DNA of 64,000 bases, taken from positions 1,918,369 to 1,982,368 of the forward strand of contig JAWPML010000001.1 in NCBI GenBank assembly GCA_033344915.1, given 5' to 3'. A program made the translations under genes and the position numbers. Below the pieces are notes generated by a model, which saw only the letters and a list, made by a program, of their open reading frames with translations, was not told where the DNA came from and did not search any database. The number at the start of each line of letters is the position of its first letter. Position 1 is the first letter of the stretch. Shown here piece by piece: positions 1 to 10,034 of this stretch. The stretch is from Acidimicrobiales bacterium. Lineage in GTDB: Bacteria > Actinomycetota > Acidimicrobiia > Acidimicrobiales > Aldehydirespiratoraceae.

Positions 1-19
1 CGACGGCCGAGTCGGCGGC

Positions 20-403
20 TCACCCGTCGAGGTGGGCGCGCATCTCGTCCGGAATCGGGACGGGCGCGTACCCATCGTGGCTGACGACGACATAGGTCGT
101 TGTCGAATCGATCACCGCCCGTCCGCCGACATGCCCGGTGGCGGTGACGTCGAAGCTGGTGGTGCCCCAACGCGAGACGGCGAGATCGAGGGTGAGCGTG
201 TCACCGAAGCGGGCCGGGCCCTGCCAGACGATCTCGCTGCGCTTGACCGTGACCTCCCACCCGAGCGTCGCCTCGAAGTCGGTCTCGATGCCTCGCAGCC
301 ACTGGTCGACCGCATCGTCGATGTAGGCCATGTAGTGGGCGTTGAAGACGATGCCCTGCTGGTCGCACTCGCCGTAGCGGATCCGGTAGTCGTAGGACGC
401 CAT
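20..403 (-). CDS. 4HBT-family acyl-CoA thioesterase
   Basis: A 127-residue single hotdog-fold protein, likely cytoplasmic and hydrolysing an acyl-CoA thioester. The N-terminal motif YGECDQQGIVFNAHYMAYID (residues about 8-27) is the 4-hydroxybenzoyl-CoA thioesterase signature, including the catalytic-type Asp and the following helix. The length is normal for a one-domain hotdog enzyme. The start is the ATG at 403-401, which shares one base with the argH stop (TGATG), so it is probably the last gene of the arginine operon in this window. A longer in-frame extension to 646 is rejected because it lies inside argH. The natural substrate cannot be read from the sequence, and a link to arginine metabolism is not evident. 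Confidence 0.85.
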   Translation of the reverse strand: MASYDYRIRYGECDQQGIVFNAHYMAYIDDAVDQWLRGIETDFEATLGWEVTVKRSEIVWQGPARFGDTLTLDLAVSRWGTTSFDVTATGHVGGRAVIDSTTTYVVVSHDGYAPVPIPDEMRAHLDG

Positions 404-1763
404 CACCCCAGCGTCGCGCGAAAGCGGTCGAGCTGCGCAGCGACCGCGGCGGGCGAACCGCCGCCGTGGGTGGTGCGGCGGGTGACCGAGACGCCGGGCG
501 CGAGCAGCGCGGCGGCGTCGGGACCGAGATCGGGGTGCGCGGCGACGAGATCCGCGAGGGTGCCCTCGCCGGCGAGCGCCTTGCGGACCTGCTCCCCCAC
601 GACCGCGTGGGCCTGGCGGAAGGGCATGCCCCGGCCGACGAGCCACTCGGCCAGGTCGGTGGCGGCGGCGTAGGGCGAGTCGGCCTGCTCGGCCATGGCG
701 TCGGTGCGGAAGGTCGTGGTGGCGAGCATCCCATCGAGGGCGAGGAGGGTGAGACGCACCGTGTCGACGGCGTCGAAGAGCGGCTCCTTGTCCTCCTGCA
801 TGTCCTTGTTGTACGTGAGGGGCAGGCCCTTGAGCGTGGTGAGGAAGCCCGTGAGGTGGCCGACGAGACGCCCCGCCTTGCCCCGGGCGAGCTCCGCGAT
901 GTCGGGGTTCTTCTTCTGCGGCATCATCGACGATCCGGTGGAGAACCCGTCGTCCAGCTCCACGAAGCCGAACTCCGTCGATGCCCAGAGGATCAGCTCC
1001 TCGCCGACCCGGCTGAGGTGGACGCCGAGCAGGGCGAGGGCGAACAGCGACTCGGCGACGAAGTCGCGATCGGCGACGGCATCGAGGCTGTTGTCGAAGA
1101 CGCCGTCGAAGTCGAGGTAGGCAGCGGTCTTCGCCGGGTCGAGGGGCAGCGAGCTGCCCGCGAGCGCGCCCGCTCCGAGGGCGGACACGTTGGTGCGAGC
1201 CCGCGCCTCCCGCAGCCGTTCGACGTCACGTTGGAGGGCCCAACCATGGGCGAGGAGGTGATGGGCGAGCGCCACCGGCTGGGCCTGCTGGAGATGGGTG
1301 TAGCCGGGCAGGTAGGCGTCGCCGGCGGCCTCCGCCTGGGCGAGCAGGGTGCGTTGTACCCGCACGACGAGATCGACGACCTCGTCGAGCGCGGCGCGGG
1401 TCCACAGCCGCAGGTCCGTCGCCACCTGGTCGTTGCGGCTCCGGCCGGTGTGCATCTTCGCGCCGGCCGGCTCGAGCTCGGTGACCCGTCGTTCGACGGC
1501 GGTGTGGATGTCCTCGTCGCTCTCGACGAAGGCGAACGTCCCGTCGGCGATCTCGGTTTCGACCGCGTCGAGTGCGGCCAGGACGCCGTCGCGCTCGGGC
1601 TCGGACAGCAAGCCCACGTCGGCCAGCATCCGCACATGGGCCCGAGAACCGGCGACGTCCTCGCGAAACATCCGCCGGTCGAAGGGCAGAGAGTCGTTGA
1701 GCGCCTGCAGCGCCTCGGACGGCCCACCCTCGAACCGACCGTGCCAGAGCTGGCCCCGCTCGG

Positions 1764-1767
<4 letters not shown>
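403..1767 (-). CDS. argH: argininosuccinate lyase
   Basis: Splits argininosuccinate into arginine and fumarate, the last step of arginine synthesis in the cytoplasm. The protein has 454 residues, typical for the family. Visible signatures are [14 protein letters not shown] near the N-terminal third and the fumarase/lyase superfamily motif [12 protein letters not shown] that holds the mobile catalytic loop. The start is GTG at 1767, giving [12 protein letters not shown]; it overlaps the argG stop as GTGA, so translation is probably coupled. A longer ORF extends upstream but runs inside argG and lacks family similarity. Last biosynthetic gene of the argCJBDFRGH run. Confidence 0.97.
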
Positions 1768-2972
<1,205 letters not shown>

Positions 2973-3003
2973 GGGTTCGTGTGCTTTCTCTTCGTGCTGT
3001 CGA

Positions 3004-3465
3004 TCAGAGGCCGGCGAGCTCACGGAGCTGCGCGGCGAGGGCTTTGCCACCGGTGGGTTCCGTGGCGACGACCATCAGGGTGTCGTCGCCGGCGACCGTA
3101 CCGAGGATCTCCCCGATCCCCGCCCGGTCGAGGGCGGAGGCCACCACATGAGCCGACCCCGGCGGCGTCCGCAGCACGACGATGTTCGCCGAGCTGGCGA
3201 CGTCGGCGACCCAGTCGCCCATCACCCGGCGCAGGTGCTCCTCCGGCGCGATGCGGTCGACCGGATGCTCCGGGATCGCGTAGACCGTCTCGCCGCCGGG
3301 CACCCGCACCTTGATCGCACCCAACTCGTCCAGGTCGCGCGAAACCGTCGCCTGGGTGGCGTGCAGGTCCTCCTGCTCGAGCAGCTCCACGAGCTGCCCC
3401 TGGTTGGTCACCGCGTTGTTCTCGAGCAGCAACGCGATCCGGTGCTGCCGCCGTGCCTTACTCAC
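3004..3465 (-). CDS. argR: arginine repressor
   Basis: DNA-binding repressor that forms a hexamer with arginine and shuts off arginine biosynthesis. It has 153 residues, the normal size. The N-terminal winged helix includes [18 protein letters not shown], the recognition helix region. The C-terminal oligomerisation and arginine-binding domain contains [13 protein letters not shown]. The start is GTG at 3465 with a purine-rich GGGGG ribosome site 6-10 bases upstream; the gap after argF is 12 bases. Its probable operator is the palindrome at 8793-8808 in front of argC, so the operon is likely autoregulated. Confidence 0.95.
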   Translation of the reverse strand: MSKARRQHRIALLLENNAVTNQGQLVELLEQEDLHATQATVSRDLDELGAIKVRVPGGETVYAIPEHPVDRIAPEEHLRRVMGDWVADVASSANIVVLRTPPGSAHVVASALDRAGIGEILGTVAGDDTLMVVATEPTGGKALAAQLRELAGL

Positions 3466-3477
3466 ACTGGCCCCCGT

Positions 3478-4374
3478 TCATGACTGAGCCTCGGACATGA
3501 GCCAGGCGAGCAGGCCACGAGCGGCGTGCATGCGGTTGGCCGCCTGGACCCAGATGCGACTGCGGGGGCCGTCGAGCACCTCGTCGACGACCTCCTCGCC
3601 GCGATGGGCCGGCAGACAGTGCAGGAAGATCGCGCCGGCGGAGGCGAACCCCATCATCCGCTCGTCGATGCGGAACCCCTCGAAGTCCCGCCGCCGCTGC
3701 TCCGCCTCGGCCTCCTGCCCCATGGACGTCCACGTGTCGGCGTAGACGGCGTCGGCGCCGGCGACGGCGTCCTCGGGCCGGTCGAAGATCTCTGGCTCGC
3801 CGTGAGACCGAATCCGGTCCAGGTCCCGCTCGCTGAACGTGTAGCCGGCCGGCGACGCGATCCGGAACTGCATGCCCGACAGTGCCGCGCCGATCGCCAG
3901 GGACCGGGCGACATTGTTGGCATCGCCGACGTAGGCGACGCTGCGACCCTCCAGGGCGCCGAACTCACGACGCATGGTCAGCAGATCGGCGAGTGCCTGC
4001 ATGGGGTGGCCCTCGTCGCACAGCAGGTTGACGACGGGGACGCGGTCGACCGCGGCCATCCGGGCGACCGTGTCGTGGGCGAAGACCCGCGCCCCGATCG
4101 CGGCGTGGAACCCGGCCATGGCGTTGGTGACGTCCTCCACCGACTCACGGGTGTCCAGCCCGACCTCGTCCGCCTGGATGTAGACCGGATGGCCACCCAG
4201 CTGCACCACCGCCATCTCCATGGAGTTGCGGGTACGGGCCGACGGCTTCTCGAAGATGAGCGCCATGCCCTTGCCCGCGAGGACCCGGGCCGGGTCGGCC
4301 GTGGACGACAGATCCAACACCCGCGCCAACTCGGCGGACGAGAGGTCGTCGATCTCGAGAAAATGGCGCATCAC
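3478..4374 (-). CDS. argF: ornithine carbamoyltransferase
   Basis: Condenses ornithine with carbamoyl phosphate (supplied by CarAB, also in this window) to give citrulline. It has 298 residues, slightly shorter than the usual 305-310. Family motifs present are SARTR (carbamoyl-phosphate loop, here followed by NSMEMA where F is more usual after SARTR), DEGHPMQALAD and the C-terminal HCLPAHRGEEV. The GTG at 4374 is preferred over the adjacent ATG at 4371 because it reproduces the MxRHFL N-terminus of actinobacterial homologues; either start overlaps the argD stop. An anabolic role follows from its place in the arg operon. Confidence 0.95.
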   Translation of the reverse strand: MMRHFLEIDDLSSAELARVLDLSSTADPARVLAGKGMALIFEKPSARTRNSMEMAVVQLGGHPVYIQADEVGLDTRESVEDVTNAMAGFHAAIGARVFAHDTVARMAAVDRVPVVNLLCDEGHPMQALADLLTMRREFGALEGRSVAYVGDANNVARSLAIGAALSGMQFRIASPAGYTFSERDLDRIRSHGEPEIFDRPEDAVAGADAVYADTWTSMGQEAEAEQRRRDFEGFRIDERMMGFASAGAIFLHCLPAHRGEEVVDEVLDGPRSRIWVQAANRMHAARGLLAWLMSEAQS

Positions 4375-5582
4375 GCAGCCTCCTTCGCGTCGAGCACACC
4401 GGCGATGATCGAGACTGCCTCGGCGATCTGTTCGTCGGTGATGATGAACGGCGGCGCCACCCGCAGCGCCGTCGGGGTGATGCCGTTGAGGACGAGCCCC
4501 TCGTCGAGACAGGCACGGGCGATCTCCGGGCCGGTGCGACCCGCACGGGCGTCGTCGGTCAGCTCGATGCCGAGAAGGAGGCCGGCGCCGCGGACATGAT
4601 CCACGCCGTCCAGTGCCGTCAGCGCCGCAGTCAGGGCGGCGCCGCGCTCACGCACCACCGCCGGCGCGTCCATGGCCGCATAGCGGTCCAGGGTGGCCCG
4701 GGCAGCGGCCAGCGCGAGCGCCTGACCGGCGAAGGTGGACCCGTGATCGCCCGGCCCGAAGGCGGCCGCGACCTCGTCGCGGGCCCAGATCCCGCCCACC
4801 GGCATGCCGTTGGCGATGCCTTTCGCGAGCGTGACGATGTCGGGCCGGATGCCGGCGTGCTGGAAGCCGAACCATTCGCCCGTGCGGGCGAACCCGGTCT
4901 GGATCTCGTCCATGATCAGCAGGATGCCCCGCTCGTCGCAGAGGCTGCGGACGCCCTGGAGATAGCTCGCGTCAGCCGGGTTCACGCCGCCCTCGCCCTG
5001 CACGGGCTCGAGGAGGATGGCCCCGACCTCGGGGCTGAGAGCCCGCTCCAGTTCGCCGAGGTCGTTCCACGCGACATGGTGGAAGCCCTCGGGCAGCGGT
5101 TGGAACGGCTCGTGCTTCTCCGGCTGACCGGTGGCCGCGAGCGCAGCCAGCGTGCGACCGTGGAACGACCGCATGGCGCTGATGACCACATGGCGGCCCC
5201 GGCCCTGGTACTTCCGGGAGAGCTTGATGGCCGCCTCGACCGCCTCGGCACCGGAATTCTGGAAGAGCACCTGACCCGGACCGGCATCGATCAGCGCGGA
5301 GACACGCTCGGCCACCGGCGCCTGGTGTTCGTTCGCGAAGAGGTTGGACGTGTGGATCAACGTGCTCGCCTGGGCCGCGATCGCGGCGGCGACATCCGGG
5401 TCGGCATGACCGAGCGATGTCACCGCGAGACCGCACAGGAAGTCGAGGTGGCGGTTGCCCTCGGCGTCCCACAATTCGGCACCGGCACCCTTCACGAAGA
5501 GACGGGGCGGGGAGCCGTAGTTGTTCATCAGCGGGCTGTGGTCGCCCGAGGCGCCCCACGCGGCAGCTTGCTCGGTCGTCAC
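4371..5582 (-). CDS. argD: acetylornithine aminotransferase
   Basis: PLP-dependent class III aminotransferase converting N-acetylglutamate semialdehyde to N-acetylornithine. It has 403 residues. The N-terminus has the NNYGSPPRLFVKGAG substrate-channel segment, and the PLP lysine lies in IVTLAKGIANGMPVGG, preceded by the DEIQTGFARTG cofactor motif. The GTG at 5582 overlaps the argB stop as GTGA. The open frame extends further upstream into argB, but that part is not conserved. By analogy with other ArgD proteins it may also serve in lysine synthesis; that is not testable from this window. Confidence 0.96.
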   Translation of the reverse strand: MTTEQAAAWGASGDHSPLMNNYGSPPRLFVKGAGAELWDAEGNRHLDFLCGLAVTSLGHADPDVAAAIAAQASTLIHTSNLFANEHQAPVAERVSALIDAGPGQVLFQNSGAEAVEAAIKLSRKYQGRGRHVVISAMRSFHGRTLAALAATGQPEKHEPFQPLPEGFHHVAWNDLGELERALSPEVGAILLEPVQGEGGVNPADASYLQGVRSLCDERGILLIMDEIQTGFARTGEWFGFQHAGIRPDIVTLAKGIANGMPVGGIWARDEVAAAFGPGDHGSTFAGQALALAAARATLDRYAAMDAPAVVRERGAALTAALTALDGVDHVRGAGLLLGIELTDDARAGRTGPEIARACLDEGLVLNGITPTALRVAPPFIITDEQIAEAVSIIAGVLDAKEAA

Positions 5583-6478
5583 GACTCGTCCCCTTTCGTG
5601 ACCATCGTGCCGATACCGGCATCGGTGAACAGCTCCAGCAACAGGACGTGGGGAATCCTCCCGTCGAGCATGTGGGCGGAGGTCGCGCCGCCCCGGACGG
5701 CCTCGATGCACGCCTGCACCTTCGGGATCATGCCGCCACCGATCGTGCCGTCCGCGATCAGACCCTCGAGCGTCGCGACATCGGCACGGGCCACGATCGA
5801 GGACGGGTCGTCGACATCGGTGAGCAGCCCCGGGACGTCGGTGAGGTACACGACCTTCTCCGCGCCGAGCGCACCCGCGAGCGCGCCGGCGACGGTGTCG
5901 GCATTGATGTTGTAGGCCTGTCCGTGGCCGTCGCTCCCGATCGTGGAGACGACGGGGATCATGTCCTCGGCGAGCAGCCGTTCGATGATGCCGGGCTGCA
6001 CGGAGACCACGTCGCCGACGAAGCCGAGCGCAGCGTCGCGGGGGGCGGCCGTGATGAGGCCGCCGTCCTCGCCGGACAGGCCGACTGCGTGGGCGCCGTG
6101 GACATTGATCGCGCCGACGATGTCACGGCCCACCTTGCCCACGAGCACCATGCGGGCGACGTCGAGCGTCTCCTCGTCGGTGACCCGCAGACCGTCGACG
6201 AACTCGGTCTCCTTGCCGAGCCGAGCGAGCAGGTCGCCGATCTGGGGACCGCCCCCGTGCACGACGACGGGTTTCAGCCCGACCGAACGCAACAGGACGA
6301 TGTCCTCGGCGAAGGTCGCAGCCAGCGCCGGATCGGTCATCGCGTTGCCGCCGTACTTCACCACCACCACGGCCCCGCGGAACTGCTGGATGTAGGGCAA
6401 CGCCTCGACCAGCGCATCGGCGCGCCGCTCCGGAGAGAACCCCCGGTCCGGAAGGATCTCGTCGCTCGTCTCGGTCAT
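5579..6478 (-). CDS. argB: acetylglutamate kinase
   Basis: Phosphorylates N-acetylglutamate, often the arginine-inhibited step. It has 299 residues, matching the family. VVVVKYGGNAM near residue 38 is the Gly-rich ATP-phosphate loop, and VHGGGPQIGDLL is the second Gly-rich substrate loop typical of amino acid kinases. An N-terminal extension of about 25 residues before the kinase core resembles the helix found in arginine-sensitive hexameric enzymes, so feedback inhibition by arginine is plausible but inferred. ATG at 6478 overlaps the argJ stop as ATGA. Confidence 0.96.
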   Translation of the reverse strand: MTETSDEILPDRGFSPERRADALVEALPYIQQFRGAVVVVKYGGNAMTDPALAATFAEDIVLLRSVGLKPVVVHGGGPQIGDLLARLGKETEFVDGLRVTDEETLDVARMVLVGKVGRDIVGAINVHGAHAVGLSGEDGGLITAAPRDAALGFVGDVVSVQPGIIERLLAEDMIPVVSTIGSDGHGQAYNINADTVAGALAGALGAEKVVYLTDVPGLLTDVDDPSSIVARADVATLEGLIADGTIGGGMIPKVQACIEAVRGGATSAHMLDGRIPHVLLLELFTDAGIGTMVTKGDES

Positions 6479-7713
6479 GACCGGTACCCCGCATTGATCT
6501 CGATGTAGCCGTGGGTCAGATCACAGGTCCAGATCGTGGCCGACCCGGTGCCCACGCCGACGTCCACCCGGATCGACACCTCGTCCTCCCGGAGGTGGGC
6601 AGTCGCCCGCTCCTCGGAGTAGTCGTCGACCACGACGCCGTTGGCGGCGCACTGCTCGGGGCCGATCCAGATCGCCAGCTCGTCGCGGTCGGCGGCTTCG
6701 CCGGCCTTGCCGACGGCCATCACGATCCGACCCCAGTTGGCGTCCTCGGCGGCGAGCGCCGTCTTCACGAGGGGCGAGTTGCCGATGGCGAAGGCGATCG
6801 TCTCCGCCGCGTCGTCCGACGCGGCACCGGTGACGGTGACCTCCACGAACTTCGTGGCGCCTTCGCCGTCGCGCACGATCTGATGGGCGAGGTCGAGCAG
6901 CACCGAGTCGAGGGCCTCCTGGAAGTCCGCGAACCGCTCGTCGTCGGTCGTGACGATCTCGTCGTCGATCTGTTCGCCGGTGGCGAACAGCAGCACGGTG
7001 TCGCTCGTCGACGTGTCGCCGTCGACGGTGATGCGGTTGAACGAGCTCCCAACCGAGCGCGACAACGCGACCTGGAGGACGTCCGGGGCCACCCCGAGGT
7101 CGGTGAACACGAAGGCCAGCATGGTCGCCATGTCGGGGGCGATCATGCCGCTCCCCTTCGCGATACCGGCGATGTGGGCGGCCGTGCCGGGGATCCGGGC
7201 GGCGGCGCCTTTCGAGAACGTGTCGGTCGTGCGGATCGCCAGGGCCGCGTCCGCCCAGGCCTGCGAGTCGGCGGTGCCGAGCGAACCGGCGAGGGCGGGG
7301 AGGCCGCCGCGGAGCGCGTCCTCCGGCAGGGTCTCGCCGATCACGCCCGTCGATGCCAGGAACACCCGATCGGTGTCGACCCCGAGTTCGGCGGCGATCA
7401 GCTCCGCGGTGAGGGCGGCAGCGGTGTCACCCGCACGGCCGGTGAACGCGTTGGCGTTGCCGGAGTTGCAGACGATCGCCCGCGCCGTGCCGTCGCCCTC
7501 GGCGAGGATGCGGCGGCACCAGTCGACCGGCGCCGACGGGCAGAGGCTCTTCGTGAACGTGCCCGCGACCGTCGTCCCCTCGGCCAGGGCGGCGAGGAAG
7601 AGGTCGGCGCGCTTCGCGTACTTGATCCCGGCCGCGTGCGTCGCCAGTTGCAGACCGGCGATCGGCGGGAGTTCGGGGAACGCCGCAGGGGCGAGCGGTG
7701 AGGGGTCGGTCAT
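6475..7713 (-). CDS. argJ: bifunctional ornithine acetyltransferase / N-acetylglutamate synthase
   Basis: Recycles the acetyl group from N-acetylornithine to glutamate. The 412-residue precursor has the self-cleavage motif GSGMIAPDMATML, with Thr197 as the expected N-terminal nucleophile of the beta chain after autoproteolysis. IVCNSGNANAFTG and LASTGVIGETLP are further family blocks. An ArgJ of this kind makes a separate ArgE unnecessary, and none is present. Whether it is mono- or bifunctional (also using acetyl-CoA) cannot be settled by sight, and no argA-like gene occurs in the window. Start ATG at 7713, 15 bases after argC. Confidence 0.96.
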   Translation of the reverse strand: MTDPSPLAPAAFPELPPIAGLQLATHAAGIKYAKRADLFLAALAEGTTVAGTFTKSLCPSAPVDWCRRILAEGDGTARAIVCNSGNANAFTGRAGDTAAALTAELIAAELGVDTDRVFLASTGVIGETLPEDALRGGLPALAGSLGTADSQAWADAALAIRTTDTFSKGAAARIPGTAAHIAGIAKGSGMIAPDMATMLAFVFTDLGVAPDVLQVALSRSVGSSFNRITVDGDTSTSDTVLLFATGEQIDDEIVTTDDERFADFQEALDSVLLDLAHQIVRDGEGATKFVEVTVTGAASDDAAETIAFAIGNSPLVKTALAAEDANWGRIVMAVGKAGEAADRDELAIWIGPEQCAANGVVVDDYSEERATAHLREDEVSIRVDVGVGTGSATIWTCDLTHGYIEINAGYRS

Positions 7714-7728
7714 CTCGTGCTCGTCGAT

Positions 7729-8763
7729 CTAGGGGTAGAGGCCGGCCGAGGCCAGGCCGGTGGCTTCGGGGAGCCCGAGGACGATGTTGGCGCACTGCAC
7801 GCCCTGGCCCGAGGCGCCCTTCACGAGATTGTCGAGCGCGCCGATGGCCAGGACGGTGCCCGTGCGCTCGTCGACCCGGGCCGTGAGGTGGACGCTGTTC
7901 GAGCCGAGCGTGGCCTTGGTGGAGGGCGACCGCTCCGAGACGACCATGAACGGCTCGTCGGCGTAGGCGTCGTGCAGACACGCCATCACGTCCTCCGTGG
8001 TGGGCGCGCCGACGGGCCGGCCGTAGCAGGTGGCGAGGATGCCCCGGTTCATCGGTGCCATGTGGGGGGTGAAGAGCACCTGGGCGTCGGTGTCGGCATG
8101 GCGACCGATCGCCATCTCGATCTCCGGCGTGTGCCGATGGGTGAGCAGGCCGTAGGCGGTGAAATCCTCGTCGACCGTGCAGAAGGTGGTGTTGGGCTTC
8201 GGCGGCCGCCCCGCCCCCGACGCGCCGCTCGCGGCATCGACGATGATGCCCGTCGGTTCGATCAGTCCGGCCCGCAGCAGGGGCGCCAGCGTGAGGGCGG
8301 CTGTGGTGACGTAGCAGCCGGCGACCGCCACCAGCTCGGCCCCGGGCAGTTCGTCACGGAAGAGCTCGGGCATCCCGAACACGTAATCCGAGAGGAGGCC
8401 CGGCGCCTGGTGTGCTTCGCCGTACCAGTCGGGGTAGACGGACGGATCGTCGAAGCGGAAGTCGGCCGACAGGTCGACGATGTGGGCGACCTTTCCCCGG
8501 ATCTGCGGGGCGATCTCCTGGGCGTGGCCGTGAGGCAGTCCCATGAACACGAGGTCGATCCCGTCGAGGATCGACTCGTCGTAGGGCACATACGCCATGT
8601 CGCCGTACGCAGCCGCAAGACTGGGATAGAGGTCGGCGATGCGCGTGCCGGCCTGGGTCTCCCCCGTTGCCGCAACCACCTCGAGATCGGGGTGGCCGGC
8701 ACACAAGCGGAGGAACTCCGCGCCGGTGAATCCCGACGCGCCGACGATCGCTACCCGGTGCAT
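7729..8763 (-). CDS. argC: N-acetyl-gamma-glutamyl-phosphate reductase
   Basis: NADPH-dependent reduction of N-acetylglutamyl phosphate. It has 344 residues. The N-terminal Rossmann motif is VAIVGASGFTGAEFLRL, and the catalytic cysteine is Cys150 in VAGCYVTTAAL. It is the first gene of the arginine operon. The start ATG at 8763 has no Shine-Dalgarno sequence; instead a -10 hexamer (TACAGT, 8775-8770) ends six bases before the A of the ATG, so the mRNA probably begins with the start codon itself. The ARG-box palindrome overlaps the -35 hexamer, giving direct repression by ArgR. Confidence 0.96.
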   Translation of the reverse strand: MHRVAIVGASGFTGAEFLRLCAGHPDLEVVAATGETQAGTRIADLYPSLAAAYGDMAYVPYDESILDGIDLVFMGLPHGHAQEIAPQIRGKVAHIVDLSADFRFDDPSVYPDWYGEAHQAPGLLSDYVFGMPELFRDELPGAELVAVAGCYVTTAALTLAPLLRAGLIEPTGIIVDAASGASGAGRPPKPNTTFCTVDEDFTAYGLLTHRHTPEIEMAIGRHADTDAQVLFTPHMAPMNRGILATCYGRPVGAPTTEDVMACLHDAYADEPFMVVSERSPSTKATLGSNSVHLTARVDERTGTVLAIGALDNLVKGASGQGVQCANIVLGLPEATGLASAGLYP

Positions 8764-8808
8764 TCCGACACTGTACCGAAGGTCGTATGTCTATGCAACC
8801 ATTTGCAT
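8764..8808 (-). promoter_or_regulatory. argC promoter, predicted leaderless
   Basis: Read on the minus strand, the region has a -35 TTGCAT (8798-8793), a 17-base spacer and a -10 TACAGT (8775-8770). Six bases separate the -10 from the argC ATG, so the predicted +1 is the A of the start codon. The -35 hexamer is one arm of the ARG box, an arrangement in which bound ArgR would block RNA polymerase. Positions are seen directly; promoter activity is inferred. Confidence 0.75.
8793..8808. promoter_or_regulatory. ARG box, ArgR operator
   Basis: A perfect palindrome, ATGCAA-CCAT-TTGCAT. It resembles the ARG boxes known from Streptomyces and other ArgR regulons, which are built on TGCAT half-sites. 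It sits between argC and the lipoprotein gene that ends at 8814, and overlaps the argC -35 element. The operon encodes ArgR, so autoregulation is likely. Confidence 0.75.
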
Positions 8809-8813
8809 GAACA

Positions 8814-10034
8814 TTAGTTGGGTGGGGCGAGGTCGCAGTCCGGGGCGGTCACCGGATTGCACCACTCGTCGACCGTCACGACATAGTCGGTGCCGAACGC
8901 CGGATCCTCGACGTAGTAGTCCGTCGAGAGATAGTGGGCACCGCTGGCCAGCGCCGCCTCGCGACGGGTCGTGTCGCCGGTGCGGGCATCCGCGGTCGGC
9001 GTGTCGGTGCGTGTGCGGATCAGGTAGCCGAGCGCGGCGAGCTCCGCGATCCGATCGGCATTGTCGACCGGTCCGTCGACCCGGAGGAACGCGGCATCCG
9101 GGGCGCCGGGATCGCTCGTGGTGAACATCACCCGACCGGCGAGCACGTCGCTGTCGGCGCGGTAGAGGTCGCGGGCCGAACCGGTGTTCACCATGGCGAA
9201 GAGCACCTTCCCCCGGGCGTCCTCGACCGTGGGCCACCCATCGGCGAGGACCACCTCTTCCAGCGTCGCCGCGTCGCCCCGGACCTCATCGGGGGTGATG
9301 ATGCGGTCCTCCCCCATCGCCTCACGGATCTCCTCGTCGAGCGCGTCGAGGGTCTCCTCGGTCGTCTCCACCGGGATCGTCCACTCGATCGGCAGGTCGG
9401 GGAGCTCGACCCCGGCGTCGGCCGCCGCCTGGGGCACCGACTCCTCCTTGACCTCGATCATGATCATCAGCGGCACATGGTCGGGGTTCTCGTCGGACCA
9501 CTCGGCGATCTCCGTGAGGCAGAGCTGCAACGTGAGGCAGTTCGTCTCGAAGTCGAAGTCCTGCGTGTGCAGCACCTTGAAGCCGGGCTCGTCGAGTTCC
9601 GCGAGTCCCGATTCGGCCGGAAGACCGATGACGGGCATCGCCGCCCGGTTGGCGTAGAGGCCACCGTCCGGGTCGGCGAACACGTCGATCTCGAACTGGC
9701 GGATGTCGAAGTCCTCCAACTGTTCGGTGAGCGAGCGGTGCGAGTAGTCGATCGACTCGGCCAGCTCCCGACTGACGGCTTCGATCGCCGCGTAGGCGTC
9801 CGGCATCGGCCGGAGGTGATACGAGTTGTGCGACCCGAGGACCTGCAGATCGTTGATCCGCAGCGGCTCGGGCGGAGCCTCGGTGGTCGTCGAGGTGCTC
9901 GTGCTCGTCGTCGAGGTCGTCGTGCTCGTGGTGGTCGTGCTGGTGGTGGTCGGCGTCGCCGTGTCGCCGTCGTCACCGCAGGCCGCGGCGACGAGGGTGA
10001 CGGCGAGGGCGACGGCGATCGCTCGGATGCTCAT
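8814..10034 (-). CDS. secreted Ca2+-dependent phosphoinositide phospholipase C-like lipoprotein
   Basis: A 406-residue exported lipoprotein. The signal peptide ends in the lipobox LVAAAC with Cys19 as the lipidation site, followed by an almost pure Thr/Ser linker at about residues 25-52, as is usual for surface-tethered enzymes. The catalytic part begins with LQVLGSHNSYH (His69), the first active-site histidine block of the bacterial PI-PLC-C1 family, and continues with QFEIDVFAD and a C-terminal region rich in Asp and aromatic residues. It probably acts on phosphoinositide or related lipids outside the cell; the exact substrate is unknown. ATG at 10034 overlaps the stop of the upstream oxidoreductase (ATGA). 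Confidence 0.8.
   Translation of the reverse strand: MSIRAIAVALAVTLVAAACGDDGDTATPTTTSTTTTSTTTSTTSTSTSTTTEAPPEPLRINDLQVLGSHNSYHLRPMPDAYAAIEAVSRELAESIDYSHRSLTEQLEDFDIRQFEIDVFADPDGGLYANRAAMPVIGLPAESGLAELDEPGFKVLHTQDFDFETNCLTLQLCLTEIAEWSDENPDHVPLMIMIEVKEESVPQAAADAGVELPDLPIEWTIPVETTEETLDALDEEIREAMGEDRIITPDEVRGDAATLEEVVLADGWPTVEDARGKVLFAMVNTGSARDLYRADSDVLAGRVMFTTSDPGAPDAAFLRVDGPVDNADRIAELAALGYLIRTRTDTPTADARTGDTTRREAALASGAHYLSTDYYVEDPAFGTDYVVTVDEWCNPVTAPDCDLAPPN

Noticed and set aside
9883-9960. Short repeated units in the lipoprotein gene, and similar ones at 19473-19676, as a possible CRISPR or satellite
   Set aside because: They are runs of Thr and Ser codons in Thr-rich linkers, with no spacer structure.
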